A stretch of 64,000 nt of DNA from JBBQCW01 sp038319025 (GTDB taxonomy: Bacteria > Actinomycetota > Thermoleophilia > Solirubrobacterales > Solirubrobacteraceae). The stretch is from contig JBBQCW010000010.1 in NCBI GenBank assembly GCA_038319025.1, positions 1 through 64,000 of the forward strand, read 5' to 3'. Position 1 is the stretch's first letter, and every line of letters starts with the position of its first letter. Shown here in pieces: positions 1 through 8,493 of this stretch. A model generated the notes under the pieces. The model saw only the letters and a list, made by a program, of their open reading frames with translations. It made no database searches and had not been told where the DNA came from. Position numbers and translations under genes: made by a program.

Positions 1-2
1 AG

Positions 3-76
<74 letters not shown>

Positions 77-263
77 GTGGGGCTGGGAAGGATCGCACAC
101 CGCACCGGATCACGGCGCGCGGCAGAAAACCGCCGTCGTGCGTGACGGCGTGTCAACGCGCCCAACTGGTCCCGAGTCTTAGCGACGGATCGCAACTCCG
201 GCGGGCGGGCACTGTTCAGGTTTGTGGACGAACCGATCTCGACCACAACAGGAGGAGCATCAC

Positions 264-1109
264 ATGACGCATCGCATCACGACATTCAGCACGGCGCTCG
301 CCGTGGGCCTGACCACCACTGCCCTGGCGGCCTCGATGGCGATGGCAGCCACCGTGACCGGCACGGAGGGCAACGACCACCTGCGCGGCAGCTCAGCGCC
401 GGACACCGTGTTCGCGCTCGGCGGTAACGACCGCGTCATCGCCGGGAAGGGCGACGACCAGATCGACGGCGGCGCCGGTAACGACCGCATCATCGCCGGC
501 GACGGTAACGATTCAGTTATCACCGGAACGGGTAATGACTTCGCCGTGGGCAACAGTGGCAACGACACACTCGACGGATCTCTGTCCAGCCATGCGCTGC
601 TGTTCGGCGGCCCCGGTGCCGACCTGATCACCGGCGGCGCATTCCGAGACCGCCTGCACGGCGGCGACGGCGCGGACACCATCAACGCCGGTGACGGCAA
701 CGATGAAGTCTCCGGCGGCAAGGGCGACGATTTGATTCACGGCAATGGCGGAAACGACCGCATCTTCGCCAACGCCGGCGCGGATCAGATCTACGGCGAC
801 GCCGGCAACGACGACCTGTGGGCGCTCGCCCGCACTGACGTCCGCTCCGACGGCTCAACCACGGTTGACACCCTCACCGGAGGCGAAGGCAACGACACCT
901 TCCACACCCGTGACGGCGAAGCCGACCGCATCGATTGCGGCCCCGGCAACGATCTTGCGCTGCTCGATCACAAAGACGTGATCGTGGACGCGACTGCAGC
1001 GAACCCCAACGGCTCGTGCGAGAAGGTCGTCCGCAAGACGGCTTGGCACCACGCCGAGAACACGGAGAACGCAACGCAGTCGCCGAAGGATGACAGCGCC
1101 ACCAGCTAG
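264..1109 (+). CDS. Secreted RTX-type (hemolysin-like) calcium-binding repeat protein
   Basis: A 281-residue exported protein built almost wholly of glycine/aspartate-rich nonapeptide repeats (GGxGNDxxx and close variants from about residue 30 to 220), the pattern of RTX parallel beta-rolls that bind Ca2+. Residues 1-28 form a signal peptide ending in SMAMAA. I start at the ATG of 264 because a strong AGGAGG-type ribosome site lies 8-12 bases before it; an in-frame upstream GTG would put a charged leader in front of the signal. The last 40 residues are polar, with one cysteine. No protease, lipase or adhesin domain is visible, so it may be a structural or adhesive surface protein. It stands alone between a tRNA and two hairpins. 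Confidence 0.8.
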   Translation: MTHRITTFSTALAVGLTTTALAASMAMAATVTGTEGNDHLRGSSAPDTVFALGGNDRVIAGKGDDQIDGGAGNDRIIAGDGNDSVITGTGNDFAVGNSGNDTLDGSLSSHALLFGGPGADLITGGAFRDRLHGGDGADTINAGDGNDEVSGGKGDDLIHGNGGNDRIFANAGADQIYGDAGNDDLWALARTDVRSDGSTTVDTLTGGEGNDTFHTRDGEADRIDCGPGNDLALLDHKDVIVDATAANPNGSCEKVVRKTAWHHAENTENATQSPKDDSATS

Positions 1110-1124
1110 CACCGAAGGGGACAA

Positions 1125-1154
1125 ACACGGGCGAATGCATACGGACGCCCGTGT
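1125..1154 (+). terminator. Hairpin after the RTX gene
   Basis: ACACGGGCG (1125-1133) is perfectly complementary to CGCCCGTGT (1146-1154) with a 12-base loop, 15 bases past the stop codon. No T tract follows, so it is either a weak terminator or an RNA-stabilising hairpin next to the stronger one at 1169. Confidence 0.5.
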
Positions 1155-1168
1155 CACGTGCTGAGGCG

Positions 1169-1208
1169 AGGCCCGGCTCCCGGTAACGGGGGTCGGGCCT
1201 TCGTCGTT
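1169..1208 (+). terminator. Rho-independent-like terminator
   Basis: AGGCCCG (1169-1175) pairs with CGGGCCT (1194-1200) around an inner CCCGGTAACGGGG mini-stem, followed by TCGTCGTT. It lies between the RTX gene and the P450 gene and probably ends RTX transcription. Confidence 0.65.
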
Positions 1209-1281
1209 CTGGAACTCGCCCGCCACAGCCCAAACGGAAACATGACGCACGCGTCATGATCGAGTATCGTGGCGCGTCGCC

Positions 1282-2745
1282 ATGGCCTCGCTCACCGGAC
1301 CCCCTCAGCTCAGCACCAACCCCCTGCGGACGCTCGCGGCGGACGTTCGTGAGGAGCGGATCGCCTTTCGCTCCGGGCCGGTCCCCCCAGGGGACATGGG
1401 TTTCAGCTGGAAGCGCACCCAGTCCTTTGCTCGCGACCCTCTGCCGGTGCTGCTTGACGGCTACGCGCGCTACGGCCCTGTGTTCGGCATGCGGGTCCTG
1501 CACAGCGTGACGATCTTCATGATCGGCCCCGAAGCCAACCACTACATGACGGTCTCCAACGCCAAGAACTTTTCGTGGCGCGAGGGCCACATGCGCAACC
1601 TGATCCCGTTCCTGGGCGACGGGTTGCTCACCATCGACGGCGCCTTCCACCGCAGTTCGCGGCGCATCATGCTCCCGGCCTTCCACCGCGAGCGCATCGC
1701 CGCCTCCCACACGATCATGCAGGAGGAGACCGAGCGCGCCCTGTCGCAGTGGCGCGACGGTCAGCGGATCGACCTGAACGAGTGGATGCGCAAACTCGCG
1801 CTGCGCATCGCGATGCGGGCGCTGTTCGGCCTGGATCCCGACGCCACGCGGGGGGACCTTGACGCCGCGCACGAATTCGAACGCGCGCTGGGCTTCCACG
1901 GGCGCGACTACCTCCTGCAGATCATGCGCGGGCCCGGCTCGCCCTTTGCCCAGATGCAGGACGCGCGGCGCAAGCTTGATGGCCTCATCTACGGAGAGAT
2001 CGAACGGCGCCGGCGAACGGGTGAGCGCGGGGAGGACATCCTCTCCCTGCTGCTCGACGCAGGTGATGAGGACGGCGCGACGCTGAGCGACCGCCACGTG
2101 CGCGACGAGGTGATGACCCTGCTGTTCGCCGGGCACGACACGACGACGTCGACGATCGACTTCATGTTTTACGAGTTGGCGCGGGATCCGGCACAGGAGC
2201 GGGCGCTCGTCGCCGATCTCACCGCCGGCTCGCGCGACCGGCTCGACCTCGTGCTTCAGGAGACGCTGCGCAAGTACCCGGCCGCCTGGGTGGGGCCGCG
2301 GCGGTCCCGGGAGGCGTTTGACTTCGCCGGCCACCGCATCCCCGCCGGCCTCGCGGTCAACTACTCCTCCTGGGTCAGCCATCACCTCCCGGACGTTTGG
2401 CCTGATCCTGAGCGCTTTGACCCCGAGCGCTTTGCGCCCGGCCGCGTGGAAACGATCGCCAAGGGCGCCTACGTACCGTTCGGCGGCGGGTCGCGGACGT
2501 GTATCGGCATGCGCTTCGCCGAGGCGGAGATCCGCATCATCGCCCAGGCCATCGCCCGGGACTGGCACCTGGAACTCGAGCCTGGCTACGAGCTGCAGAT
2601 CCGCCAGACGCCCACCATCGGGCCACGCCACGAGCTGCCGTTCCACCTGCACCGTCGGACCGCGCCGGCGGCGCCGACGACAGCAGGAGATCCCTCCGCG
2701 GCTCAGTCTGCGGTGTGGGAAGTCCAGACCGCCCCGTCCCAGTAA
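1282..2745 (+). CDS. Cytochrome P450
   Basis: A 487-residue heme monooxygenase of unknown substrate. The hallmarks are in order: I-helix AGHDTTTS near residue 282, K-helix ETLRKYP (ExxR) near 327, a PERF-type region near 375 and the heme loop FGGGSRTCIG near 400 with the axial cysteine at about 407. There is no membrane anchor, so it should be a soluble bacterial-type P450 needing separate ferredoxin/reductase partners, none of which are adjacent. The ATG at 1282 lacks a clear ribosome site. The C-terminal about 30 residues are Ala/Thr-rich and run 43 bp into the convergent RDD gene, so the tail is probably lineage-specific. Confidence 0.93.
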   Translation: MASLTGPPQLSTNPLRTLAADVREERIAFRSGPVPPGDMGFSWKRTQSFARDPLPVLLDGYARYGPVFGMRVLHSVTIFMIGPEANHYMTVSNAKNFSWREGHMRNLIPFLGDGLLTIDGAFHRSSRRIMLPAFHRERIAASHTIMQEETERALSQWRDGQRIDLNEWMRKLALRIAMRALFGLDPDATRGDLDAAHEFERALGFHGRDYLLQIMRGPGSPFAQMQDARRKLDGLIYGEIERRRRTGERGEDILSLLLDAGDEDGATLSDRHVRDEVMTLLFAGHDTTTSTIDFMFYELARDPAQERALVADLTAGSRDRLDLVLQETLRKYPAAWVGPRRSREAFDFAGHRIPAGLAVNYSSWVSHHLPDVWPDPERFDPERFAPGRVETIAKGAYVPFGGGSRTCIGMRFAEAEIRIIAQAIARDWHLELEPGYELQIRQTPTIGPRHELPFHLHRRTAPAAPTTAGDPSAAQSAVWEVQTAPSQ

Positions 2746-3449
2746 CGCAGGCGCTTGGCCCCCGTCGGGTCCGGATACCAGTCGGCCGCCGCGTTGGGCG
2801 GCGGCGCGGCCGGTTGACTCTGGGCCGCTGCCGTCCCGAAAGCGGCCGTGACCGGTGCGGTCTCTGCGCCGGGGACCACGTTGCCGAACGCGTCGCGGCC
2901 GGGCGCTGGGATGGCGACCGTAGACACCGGGTGCGGTTGTTCGGTGAGCGCCACAGGCACCCCGGCGTCAGCGACACGCACCACGAACGTGTCCCCCATC
3001 ATGTCCCCGACGCGACGGTTGCCCTTGGAGGCAAGGGACACGATCAGCCCAGTGAGCCCCCACGGGAAATACGGAAAGCCGTCGACGACCCAGCCGGACA
3101 ACCGCGCCGCGGCCCGGCCCAAGCCAGGCGGTGCGCCCTCCCGATTCACGACGCGGAGCCCCAGCAACGCCTTCCCGGGGGTTGCTCCGGTGCGACCCTC
3201 GAGCACGACGGCGATACCGATCAGCACGATCAAGTTGAGGACCACGTAGATCAACGCCCGATTGCCCTCGACGGCGTAGTAATCGGCGCCGGAGTTGAAA
3301 TGGAAGCCGCTGGCCCCGTGCGGCCCGATCGGCCGCTTCTCGGCGAGCAGGAGGAAGAACAGAGACCCGATCACCGACACCAGGAGCCAGTCGAGGATGA
3401 ACGCGGCGGTGCGCCGACCGACGACTTTTGTGGGTACCACCTCGGGCAT
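2703..3449 (-). CDS. RDD-family membrane protein with C-terminal DUF2510-like motif
   Basis: A 248-residue membrane protein. The RDD domain occupies about residues 7-150: the conserved Arg-x-x-Ala-x-x-x-Asp start (RRTAAFILDW) opens the first of several hydrophobic segments, and GATPGKALLGLRVV is the second signature. A proline-rich linker leads to a C-terminal WYPDPTG...RYWDGAVWT motif typical of DUF2510, found on many actinobacterial membrane proteins. RDD proteins are thought to act in transport or envelope functions, but no substrate is known. I use the ATG at 3449, which lies 5 bases after the upstream lipoprotein gene, so the two form an operon. Its 3' end overlaps the P450 gene tail to tail. 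Confidence 0.85.
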   Translation of the reverse strand: MPEVVPTKVVGRRTAAFILDWLLVSVIGSLFFLLLAEKRPIGPHGASGFHFNSGADYYAVEGNRALIYVVLNLIVLIGIAVVLEGRTGATPGKALLGLRVVNREGAPPGLGRAAARLSGWVVDGFPYFPWGLTGLIVSLASKGNRRVGDMMGDTFVVRVADAGVPVALTEQPHPVSTVAIPAPGRDAFGNVVPGAETAPVTAAFGTAAAQSQPAAPPPNAAADWYPDPTGAKRLRYWDGAVWTSHTAD

Positions 3450-3454
3450 GGTGC

Positions 3455-4294
3455 TCAGCTCTGCTTCGCGGCGGCCGTGGCGGCGAGGTGCGGCCGGATC
3501 AGCGTCCGCCACGCGTGGTCCACCTGCCGATACTCATCCGGACACGTCTGCAAGCGGGCGTCGGTGAACAGACCCAAGCCCTGAATGTGCTTGTAGCTGG
3601 CGTCACTGGACCCCGCGATCCAGCAGGCGATCTGATAGGCGCGCTGCTGATCGAGCGAGTGCTGGTCGAAGAAGTCGGCCTGCTTGAGGGACGACGGGTT
3701 CTTGGCCAGCGAGGCGAAGAAGCTGGCCGCGTCGAACGCGTACTCCGGTCCACCTTTGACGAAATCGGTGAAGAAGATCGTCGCCAGCTGATCGGCGGCG
3801 TCCTCCTCCTTGCCGGTGATCGGCAGGTTGTACGCGTCGATCAACAGGTGCGCGAACTCGTGCATGAAGATGAACGAGTTGATAGCCGCAACGTTCTTGC
3901 CCAGGTTGTAATCCGTGATCTTCGGGTCGATCGCCTTCACCTGGCCGAGTACGAAGTTGGCGAACGCGTAATCCAGGTTGATCGTGTGATCCTGGGGGTT
4001 GTAATACGGCCCCGTATCGCTGGTATTGCGCACGACGACCTTCACGTCAAAGGGCAGGCGGAACTGCTTGCCCAGCTCTTTGGCCACCGCGGCTGTACCA
4101 CCGGCCGACAGGAGGGACTGGGCGAGTTCCTCGTCCTTGGTCGTGGGCGTGGCGTAGATCGTGCGCACGGTGCCCGCCGGCTTGGCCGCCACCGTCGAGG
4201 TCTTCGAGGAGGAGTCACTGGACCCGCACCCTGCGAGCAGGGCACCAGCGAAGAGGGCGATCACGACGGCGGGGGTGCGATACATGTGGAACAC
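3455..4294 (-). CDS. DUF4344-like putative metallopeptidase lipoprotein
   Basis: A 279-residue lipoprotein: a short N-terminal hydrophobic segment ends in a lipobox (ALLAGCG, Cys near 22) followed by a Ser/Thr-rich linker. The body has an HEFAH zinc-binding motif near residue 145 and a downstream EEDAADQLA, the layout of a gluzincin-like peptidase (HExxH plus Glu). This matches the DUF4344 family as I know it. It should act on the outer face of the membrane. A pair of downstream cysteines (CWIAG, CPDEY) may form a disulfide. It is co-transcribed with the RDD gene 5 bp downstream. Substrate unknown. Confidence 0.75.
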   Translation of the reverse strand: MFHMYRTPAVVIALFAGALLAGCGSSDSSSKTSTVAAKPAGTVRTIYATPTTKDEELAQSLLSAGGTAAVAKELGKQFRLPFDVKVVVRNTSDTGPYYNPQDHTINLDYAFANFVLGQVKAIDPKITDYNLGKNVAAINSFIFMHEFAHLLIDAYNLPITGKEEDAADQLATIFFTDFVKGGPEYAFDAASFFASLAKNPSSLKQADFFDQHSLDQQRAYQIACWIAGSSDASYKHIQGLGLFTDARLQTCPDEYRQVDHAWRTLIRPHLAATAAAKQS

Positions 4295-4354
4295 GCTCCA
4301 GTGAGTACGGCGGACGGTGCGAGCCTCAATAGTGCCGCAGCGGGCGGCCGTGCG

Positions 4355-5188
4355 TCACCGACGTGCGCCGGTACACGGGTCGACGCTCATGCGCGGCCCG
4401 CCGGCCGGAAGGCTGCGGCCCGCCGGGAGGACGTACGCCTTCTCGTTGTCCAGCGAATACGCGTCGCCATCCGCCGTCTTGGGCGCGGGCCGGTAAACGT
4501 CGATGTGCTTGCCGATGATGGCGCCGCCGGTATCGACCGCGCACATCCAGCCGCCGGCGTCTGCAGCACGGTAGGCGGGAATGTAGACCCGGCTGCCGAG
4601 CGCGATCAGGCTTGGATCCACGGCGATGGACTGGTAGTACTTCAGCGGTCGGGACGGCCCCGGGGCGAAGGTGATGTCCTTGTTGGGGGTGAAGCGTTTG
4701 CCGATCCCCTGCGACCACCCGCCACCGTCGAGCGGAAAGGTCACCGCGCCCTTGCGGTTGCGCCAGGCGTTCTCTGACCGCCACACGGCGGCGCCGCCAC
4801 CGCCTGAGGTGCTGCGTCCGTTCGCGTCGATCCAGCCGCCCGCGCCGATGCTGTCGATGTGCACGTGACTACCGTCCAGCGCGGTCCCATCGCCCTCCAT
4901 GCTCAGCCCCCGAGCGGAGAAGAGCCAGTCGACGTGGTGCTTGCCCTTGAGTCCCGGGGCGACCACCAGGCGGCCGGTGAACCAGGCCTCGGGCACTGGC
5001 CAGTACTCGGTCAGGCGAACGCCGTCCAGCCACTTCGGCTTGGTGATCGCTTTGGCCGAGGCCACCGCAGGAGCGAGAGCGCTGATGATCAGCCCAAGGA
5101 CCATGCAGGACAGCGCCCAAGACTGCACGCGGCGGCGCGCGCCGCCGCTCGGGTGCTTACGATCGAGTGATGTTGTCAGCCCATGCAT
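4355..5188 (-). CDS. Exported 3D-domain (double-psi barrel) protein
   Basis: A 277-residue exported protein. A hydrophobic signal segment at about 20-45 (ALSCMVLGLIISALAPAVASA) precedes the mature part. The C-terminal third carries the 3D-domain signature: IAVDPSLIALGSRVYI, then CAVDTGGAIIGKHIDVY, giving the Asp...Asp-Thr-Gly...His-Ile-Asp residues characteristic of the barrel found in MltA/RlpA-like and resuscitation-related proteins, most of which act on or near peptidoglycan. The middle is Gly-rich and aromatic and I do not recognise it. The start is uncertain: ATG 5188 would begin only 2 bp from the divergent deacetylase start, while a GTG at 5128 would leave room for promoters and still include the signal. 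Confidence 0.75.
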   Translation of the reverse strand: MHGLTTSLDRKHPSGGARRRVQSWALSCMVLGLIISALAPAVASAKAITKPKWLDGVRLTEYWPVPEAWFTGRLVVAPGLKGKHHVDWLFSARGLSMEGDGTALDGSHVHIDSIGAGGWIDANGRSTSGGGGAAVWRSENAWRNRKGAVTFPLDGGGWSQGIGKRFTPNKDITFAPGPSRPLKYYQSIAVDPSLIALGSRVYIPAYRAADAGGWMCAVDTGGAIIGKHIDVYRPAPKTADGDAYSLDNEKAYVLPAGRSLPAGGPRMSVDPCTGARR

Positions 5189-5190
5189 GG

Positions 5191-6507
5191 ATGCCGAACC
5201 GCCGAACGACGAGGCGCCGATCTGCCAGGCACGCCCGTCGGATTTCCTACGCCACAATGGCGTTGCTCTCCTGCACGATAGCGGCCTTTGGCGCTGCGCC
5301 CGCCGGTGCGGCCGATCACGTGCACGCTGATCCCGGCGGGGACGCCAAAGGCCGGCTGGACCTCATCGGCGCGTCTCTGGTGCAGGACGGGCCTGGGCTG
5401 ACGCTGACCATGATCACCTCGGGTCACATCCCCGCCGCATCGCTGCCCGACGGCCAACGCGGAACGCTGTGCGCGGCGTTCGCTTGGGGCGATCCCTCCG
5501 CCGCGCGTCGGCGCCTGTGCGTCGTCAGCCAGGCCGACGGACTCATCGTGCATGACAACACCCTCTCCCCCACCACCGGGAAGATCACCGGTCAGCGAAC
5601 ACGGTCAGGCTTGGTGACCCAGTCAGGTCCGCGGCTGAGCATCGCACTGGACCCGCAGGCCCTTGAGATCCCGCTCGGCGCGCTGCGCTGGAACGTGCGC
5701 AGCACCTGGCATCGCGGCGCGGACTGCGTGAACACCGCGCCGGCGACCACCACCACGCGCACCGGGGCGATCGCGGCGGCCGGCCTGGATCAGGGGCTCG
5801 GGTGTGTCGACACGCTCCCCGACAGCGGCACGTTCGCCGGGCGCGTCTCCCGCGCGATCGCGGCGGGCTGTCTCCCGTCGAGCGGCCAGGTGTTCAACGG
5901 TCCGCGCGCGCGGAAGGTGGTCGCGCTGACGTTCGACGATGGTCCGAGCACGTTCACGCCGTCCTACGTGAAGATCCTGGCGGCCAACAACGCGCGGGCC
6001 ACGTTCTTTCAGATCGGCCAGCAGGTGCTCGGGCAGGGAGCGATCGAGAGGGCGATCCTGGCCGGCGGGAACGCCATCGGCAACCACACCTGGAATCACG
6101 CCAACGTATCCGGCGGCGGCGGGGCAGCCCAGAGCCAGATCTCGCGTACGTCGGCGACGCTCTCCTCTGTCACCGGCGGCTACAAGCCGTGCATCTTCCG
6201 CCCGCCGTACGGCGCGACCAGTTCGTCACTGGTATCCGTCTCCTCCGGGCTCGGGCTCAAGTCGATCCTGTGGGATGTGGACACCAACGACTGGCAGCTC
6301 CCCGGCATGGCCGCGATCATCTCGCGCGCGGTCGGTGGTGCCCGGTCGGGCTCGATCATCCTGATGCACGACGGCGGCGGACCGCGCGGCGGAACGCAGG
6401 CCGCGATCGCGCCCATCATCCGGCAGCTGCGGGCCAAGGGCTACGGGTTCGTGACGGTCCCGCAACTGCTCGGTCTGAAGGATCGCTGGCGCTACAGCAA
6501 CTCGTGA
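5191..6507 (+). CDS. Secreted polysaccharide deacetylase (NodB domain) with N-terminal accessory domain
   Basis: About 438 residues. An Arg-rich leader and hydrophobic stretch (MALLSCTIAAFGAAPAGAA) act as an export signal. Residues about 45-215 form an accessory domain resembling the first half of the SGNH protein at 15500. The C-terminal half is a NodB/CE4 deacetylase: LTFDDGPSTF (motif 1), GNHTWNH (motif 2, metal His pair), FRPPYGATS (motif 3), LWDVDTNDW (motif 4) and LMHDGGG (motif 5). It should remove N- or O-acetyl groups from a cell-wall or extracellular polysaccharide. Starts at GTG 5167/ATG 5170, ATG 5191 and ATG 5257 are all possible. A second CE4 gene follows 40 bp downstream. Confidence 0.88.
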   Translation: MPNRRTTRRRSARHARRISYATMALLSCTIAAFGAAPAGAADHVHADPGGDAKGRLDLIGASLVQDGPGLTLTMITSGHIPAASLPDGQRGTLCAAFAWGDPSAARRRLCVVSQADGLIVHDNTLSPTTGKITGQRTRSGLVTQSGPRLSIALDPQALEIPLGALRWNVRSTWHRGADCVNTAPATTTTRTGAIAAAGLDQGLGCVDTLPDSGTFAGRVSRAIAAGCLPSSGQVFNGPRARKVVALTFDDGPSTFTPSYVKILAANNARATFFQIGQQVLGQGAIERAILAGGNAIGNHTWNHANVSGGGGAAQSQISRTSATLSSVTGGYKPCIFRPPYGATSSSLVSVSSGLGLKSILWDVDTNDWQLPGMAAIISRAVGGARSGSIILMHDGGGPRGGTQAAIAPIIRQLRAKGYGFVTVPQLLGLKDRWRYSNS

Positions 6508-6547
6508 CCGCGTCGCCCGTGACCGCGATCCGCCATCATCGGCGTCG

Positions 6548-7408
6548 ATGAGTCACCGTCCACATGTACGAATCAGCGATCGCGGCCGGCTGGCCGTGCT
6601 CGGCGCTGCGGTGGTCGCTTTCTTCGCCTTTCTCTTCGGTGCGATGGCCGGGGCCAGCTCCGGTTCCGACAAACCCATCGGTTATCTGCGACACCTGGCG
6701 CCGCCGCCGGCCTCGGTAGCGGCGCGCCAGGCTCGCGCCTTCCAGAAGGTCACCAGCTACACCGACTACATCGCCCGCGGCACGCCGAACAAGAAGGAGG
6801 TCGCGCTGACCTTCGACGACGGTCCGGGGCCGTTCACGCCGCAGGTCCTGAAGGTCCTCAACGAGACCCACACCCCGGCCACGTTCTTCGACGTCGGATC
6901 GCAGTACGTGTCCTTCTCCCTGGCCGCGCAGGCTGCGGCCGTCGGTGGTTTCCCGATCGGCAACCACACCCAGAATCATGCGGCGATGAGCAGCCTCAGC
7001 CGTGCCGGCCAGAACACAGAACTGGAGCAGGCCAACTCAGCGTTTGCTCGCGCAGGCATCCCTCGGCCGGTGCTGTTCCGCCCGCCCTACGGATCGTTCG
7101 ACACGACCACGAGCGGCCTCACCAAGAAGAAAAAGCTGCTGATGGTGCTGTGGTCGGTCGACTCGGAGGACTACACGCGGCCCGGCGTGGCCACCATCGT
7201 CCACAACGTCTTGGGCGGCATCACCTCGGGCGATATCGTGCTCATGCACGACGCCGGCGGGGACCGCTCGCAGACGATCGCCGCGCTGCCGGAGATCATC
7301 AAGGGCCTCAAAGCGCGGGGGCTGACGCCGGTAACCGTCCCGCAACTGATCCTCGATGACCCGCCGCCGCGCGACCAGCCGGCGGCGCCGAACCTCGGCG
7401 CGGGCTAG
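6548..7408 (+). CDS. Membrane-anchored polysaccharide deacetylase (NodB domain)
   Basis: 286 residues with one N-terminal transmembrane anchor (residues about 14-35) and no clear cleavage site, so the enzyme probably faces outward. CE4 motifs are complete: LTFDDGPGPF near residue 84, GNHTQNH near 138, FRPPYGSFD near 176, LWSVDSEDY near 200 and LMHDAGG near 231. The Asp-Asp and His-x3-His metal ligands and the catalytic His are present, so it should be active. It follows the secreted deacetylase with a 40-bp gap, which suggests paired work on the same glycan. The start ATG at 6548 has no strong ribosome site. Confidence 0.9.
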   Translation: MSHRPHVRISDRGRLAVLGAAVVAFFAFLFGAMAGASSGSDKPIGYLRHLAPPPASVAARQARAFQKVTSYTDYIARGTPNKKEVALTFDDGPGPFTPQVLKVLNETHTPATFFDVGSQYVSFSLAAQAAAVGGFPIGNHTQNHAAMSSLSRAGQNTELEQANSAFARAGIPRPVLFRPPYGSFDTTTSGLTKKKKLLMVLWSVDSEDYTRPGVATIVHNVLGGITSGDIVLMHDAGGDRSQTIAALPEIIKGLKARGLTPVTVPQLILDDPPPRDQPAAPNLGAG

Positions 7409-7449
7409 CACCACCGCAGCTGCCGCTAGGGCTGGGTGCCCGAACGCGG

Positions 7450-8265
7450 CTACTCCGTCGGCGGTGGCGGCGGAGCCGGGTTGCCGAACGCGTCGCTGCC
7501 GCCGACGGGCGGTGGCGGTGGCGGCGGAGTCATCGGCCCCATGGGTGCCTCGGGCGTGAGCATCGGCCCAGCGGGCCCCGAAGCCGGCGCCTCACCGTGC
7601 AGGGCGATCAGGTCGAAGTAGATGACGGCGGCGGCCAGCGCGGTCAGCGGAGCGAGCAGCAGGTTGCCCAAGATCGAGCCGATCACCGACATCAGCACGG
7701 AGTTGCTTATGGCCAGAAGGATCCCGATGAAGATCGCGGTGAGCAACGCCGTCACGATGAACAGCAGCACGATCACGCCGAAGACCTGCCAGCCGTTGCC
7801 CTTGACCAGTTCGCGGCTGCGCCCGAAGGCGGCGCCGATGCCCGGGTTCTCCACCACGATGACCGGCGAGAGCACGGCCCAGATGGTCAGCAGGAACAGG
7901 CCCGGAACGATGAGCAGGAGGAGCCCGACTCCGATGCCGATGCCGGCCAGGAAGCCCGCGATGAGCAGAGGGAAGACGACCGGGGTGACGGAGGCCATGA
8001 GCCCACCGAGCGAGGCGTCGAGCTGCCCGTCCTGCACGTCCTGGACGAGACGAGTGACGGTGCCGACGAACAGGTAACTACCGGCAAGCGAGACGATCGT
8101 GGCCAGAATCTGGGTGATGAAGCCGCCGTTGTTCTGCAGGATGCCGGCCACGATCCCCACCGGGATGAAGATGACTGCACCGATACCCAGCAGCACCGTG
8201 AGGTACTTGCCGTAGAGGTTGAAGGTGCGGGAGAAGACGCCGCCGACGTCAAGGTTCTGGCTCAT
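7450..8265 (-). CDS. Polytopic membrane protein with proline-rich tail
   Basis: 271 residues: a short cytoplasmic start (MSQNLDVGGVFSRTFNLYGKY), then about six hydrophobic segments up to residue 235, then a Pro/Gly tail ending PPPPPTE. The layout and the GRSRELVKGNGWQVFGVI segment resemble bacterial 'glycerophosphoryl diester phosphodiesterase membrane domain' and YciC-like proteins, whose role is not established. The tail holds DAFGN, also seen in the RDD protein's tail, which may be a small interaction motif. I use ATG 8265; longer starts add only a polar leader. Function unknown. Confidence 0.65.
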   Translation of the reverse strand: MSQNLDVGGVFSRTFNLYGKYLTVLLGIGAVIFIPVGIVAGILQNNGGFITQILATIVSLAGSYLFVGTVTRLVQDVQDGQLDASLGGLMASVTPVVFPLLIAGFLAGIGIGVGLLLLIVPGLFLLTIWAVLSPVIVVENPGIGAAFGRSRELVKGNGWQVFGVIVLLFIVTALLTAIFIGILLAISNSVLMSVIGSILGNLLLAPLTALAAAVIYFDLIALHGEAPASGPAGPMLTPEAPMGPMTPPPPPPPVGGSDAFGNPAPPPPPTE

Positions 8266-8398
8266 GAGGGTGATGCTACGCCCCAGACCTGACGATGCAA
8301 GGCGCGGACGAGTGGCTTCCGACGTGTGGGGATCCACGTCCAAGGGGTGAGCCCCATTCCCCTGACGTCGACCGGATGGCGATACCGTGCAGTTCCCA

Positions 8399-8472
8399 GG
8401 GCGCGTAGCTCAGCTGGTCAGAGCGCTCGCTTTACACGCGAGAGGTCACAGGTTCGACCCCTGTCGCGCCCA
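8399..8472 (+). tRNA. tRNA-Val (anticodon TAC)
   Basis: Complete 74-nt cloverleaf: acceptor GGGCGCG with CGCGCCC, anticodon stem CTCGC/GCGAG around TTTACAC, T arm ACAGG TTCGACC CCTGT, discriminator A73. CCA is not encoded. Confidence 0.95.
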
Positions 8473-8493
8473 TCCCCCGTCGCCTGCCCGCGC

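Noticed and set aside
874..2652. Long open frame on the minus strand opposite the RTX and P450 genes
   Set aside because: It lies antisense to two well-supported genes, has no recognisable domain and Arg/His-rich composition typical of shadow frames in G+C-rich DNA.
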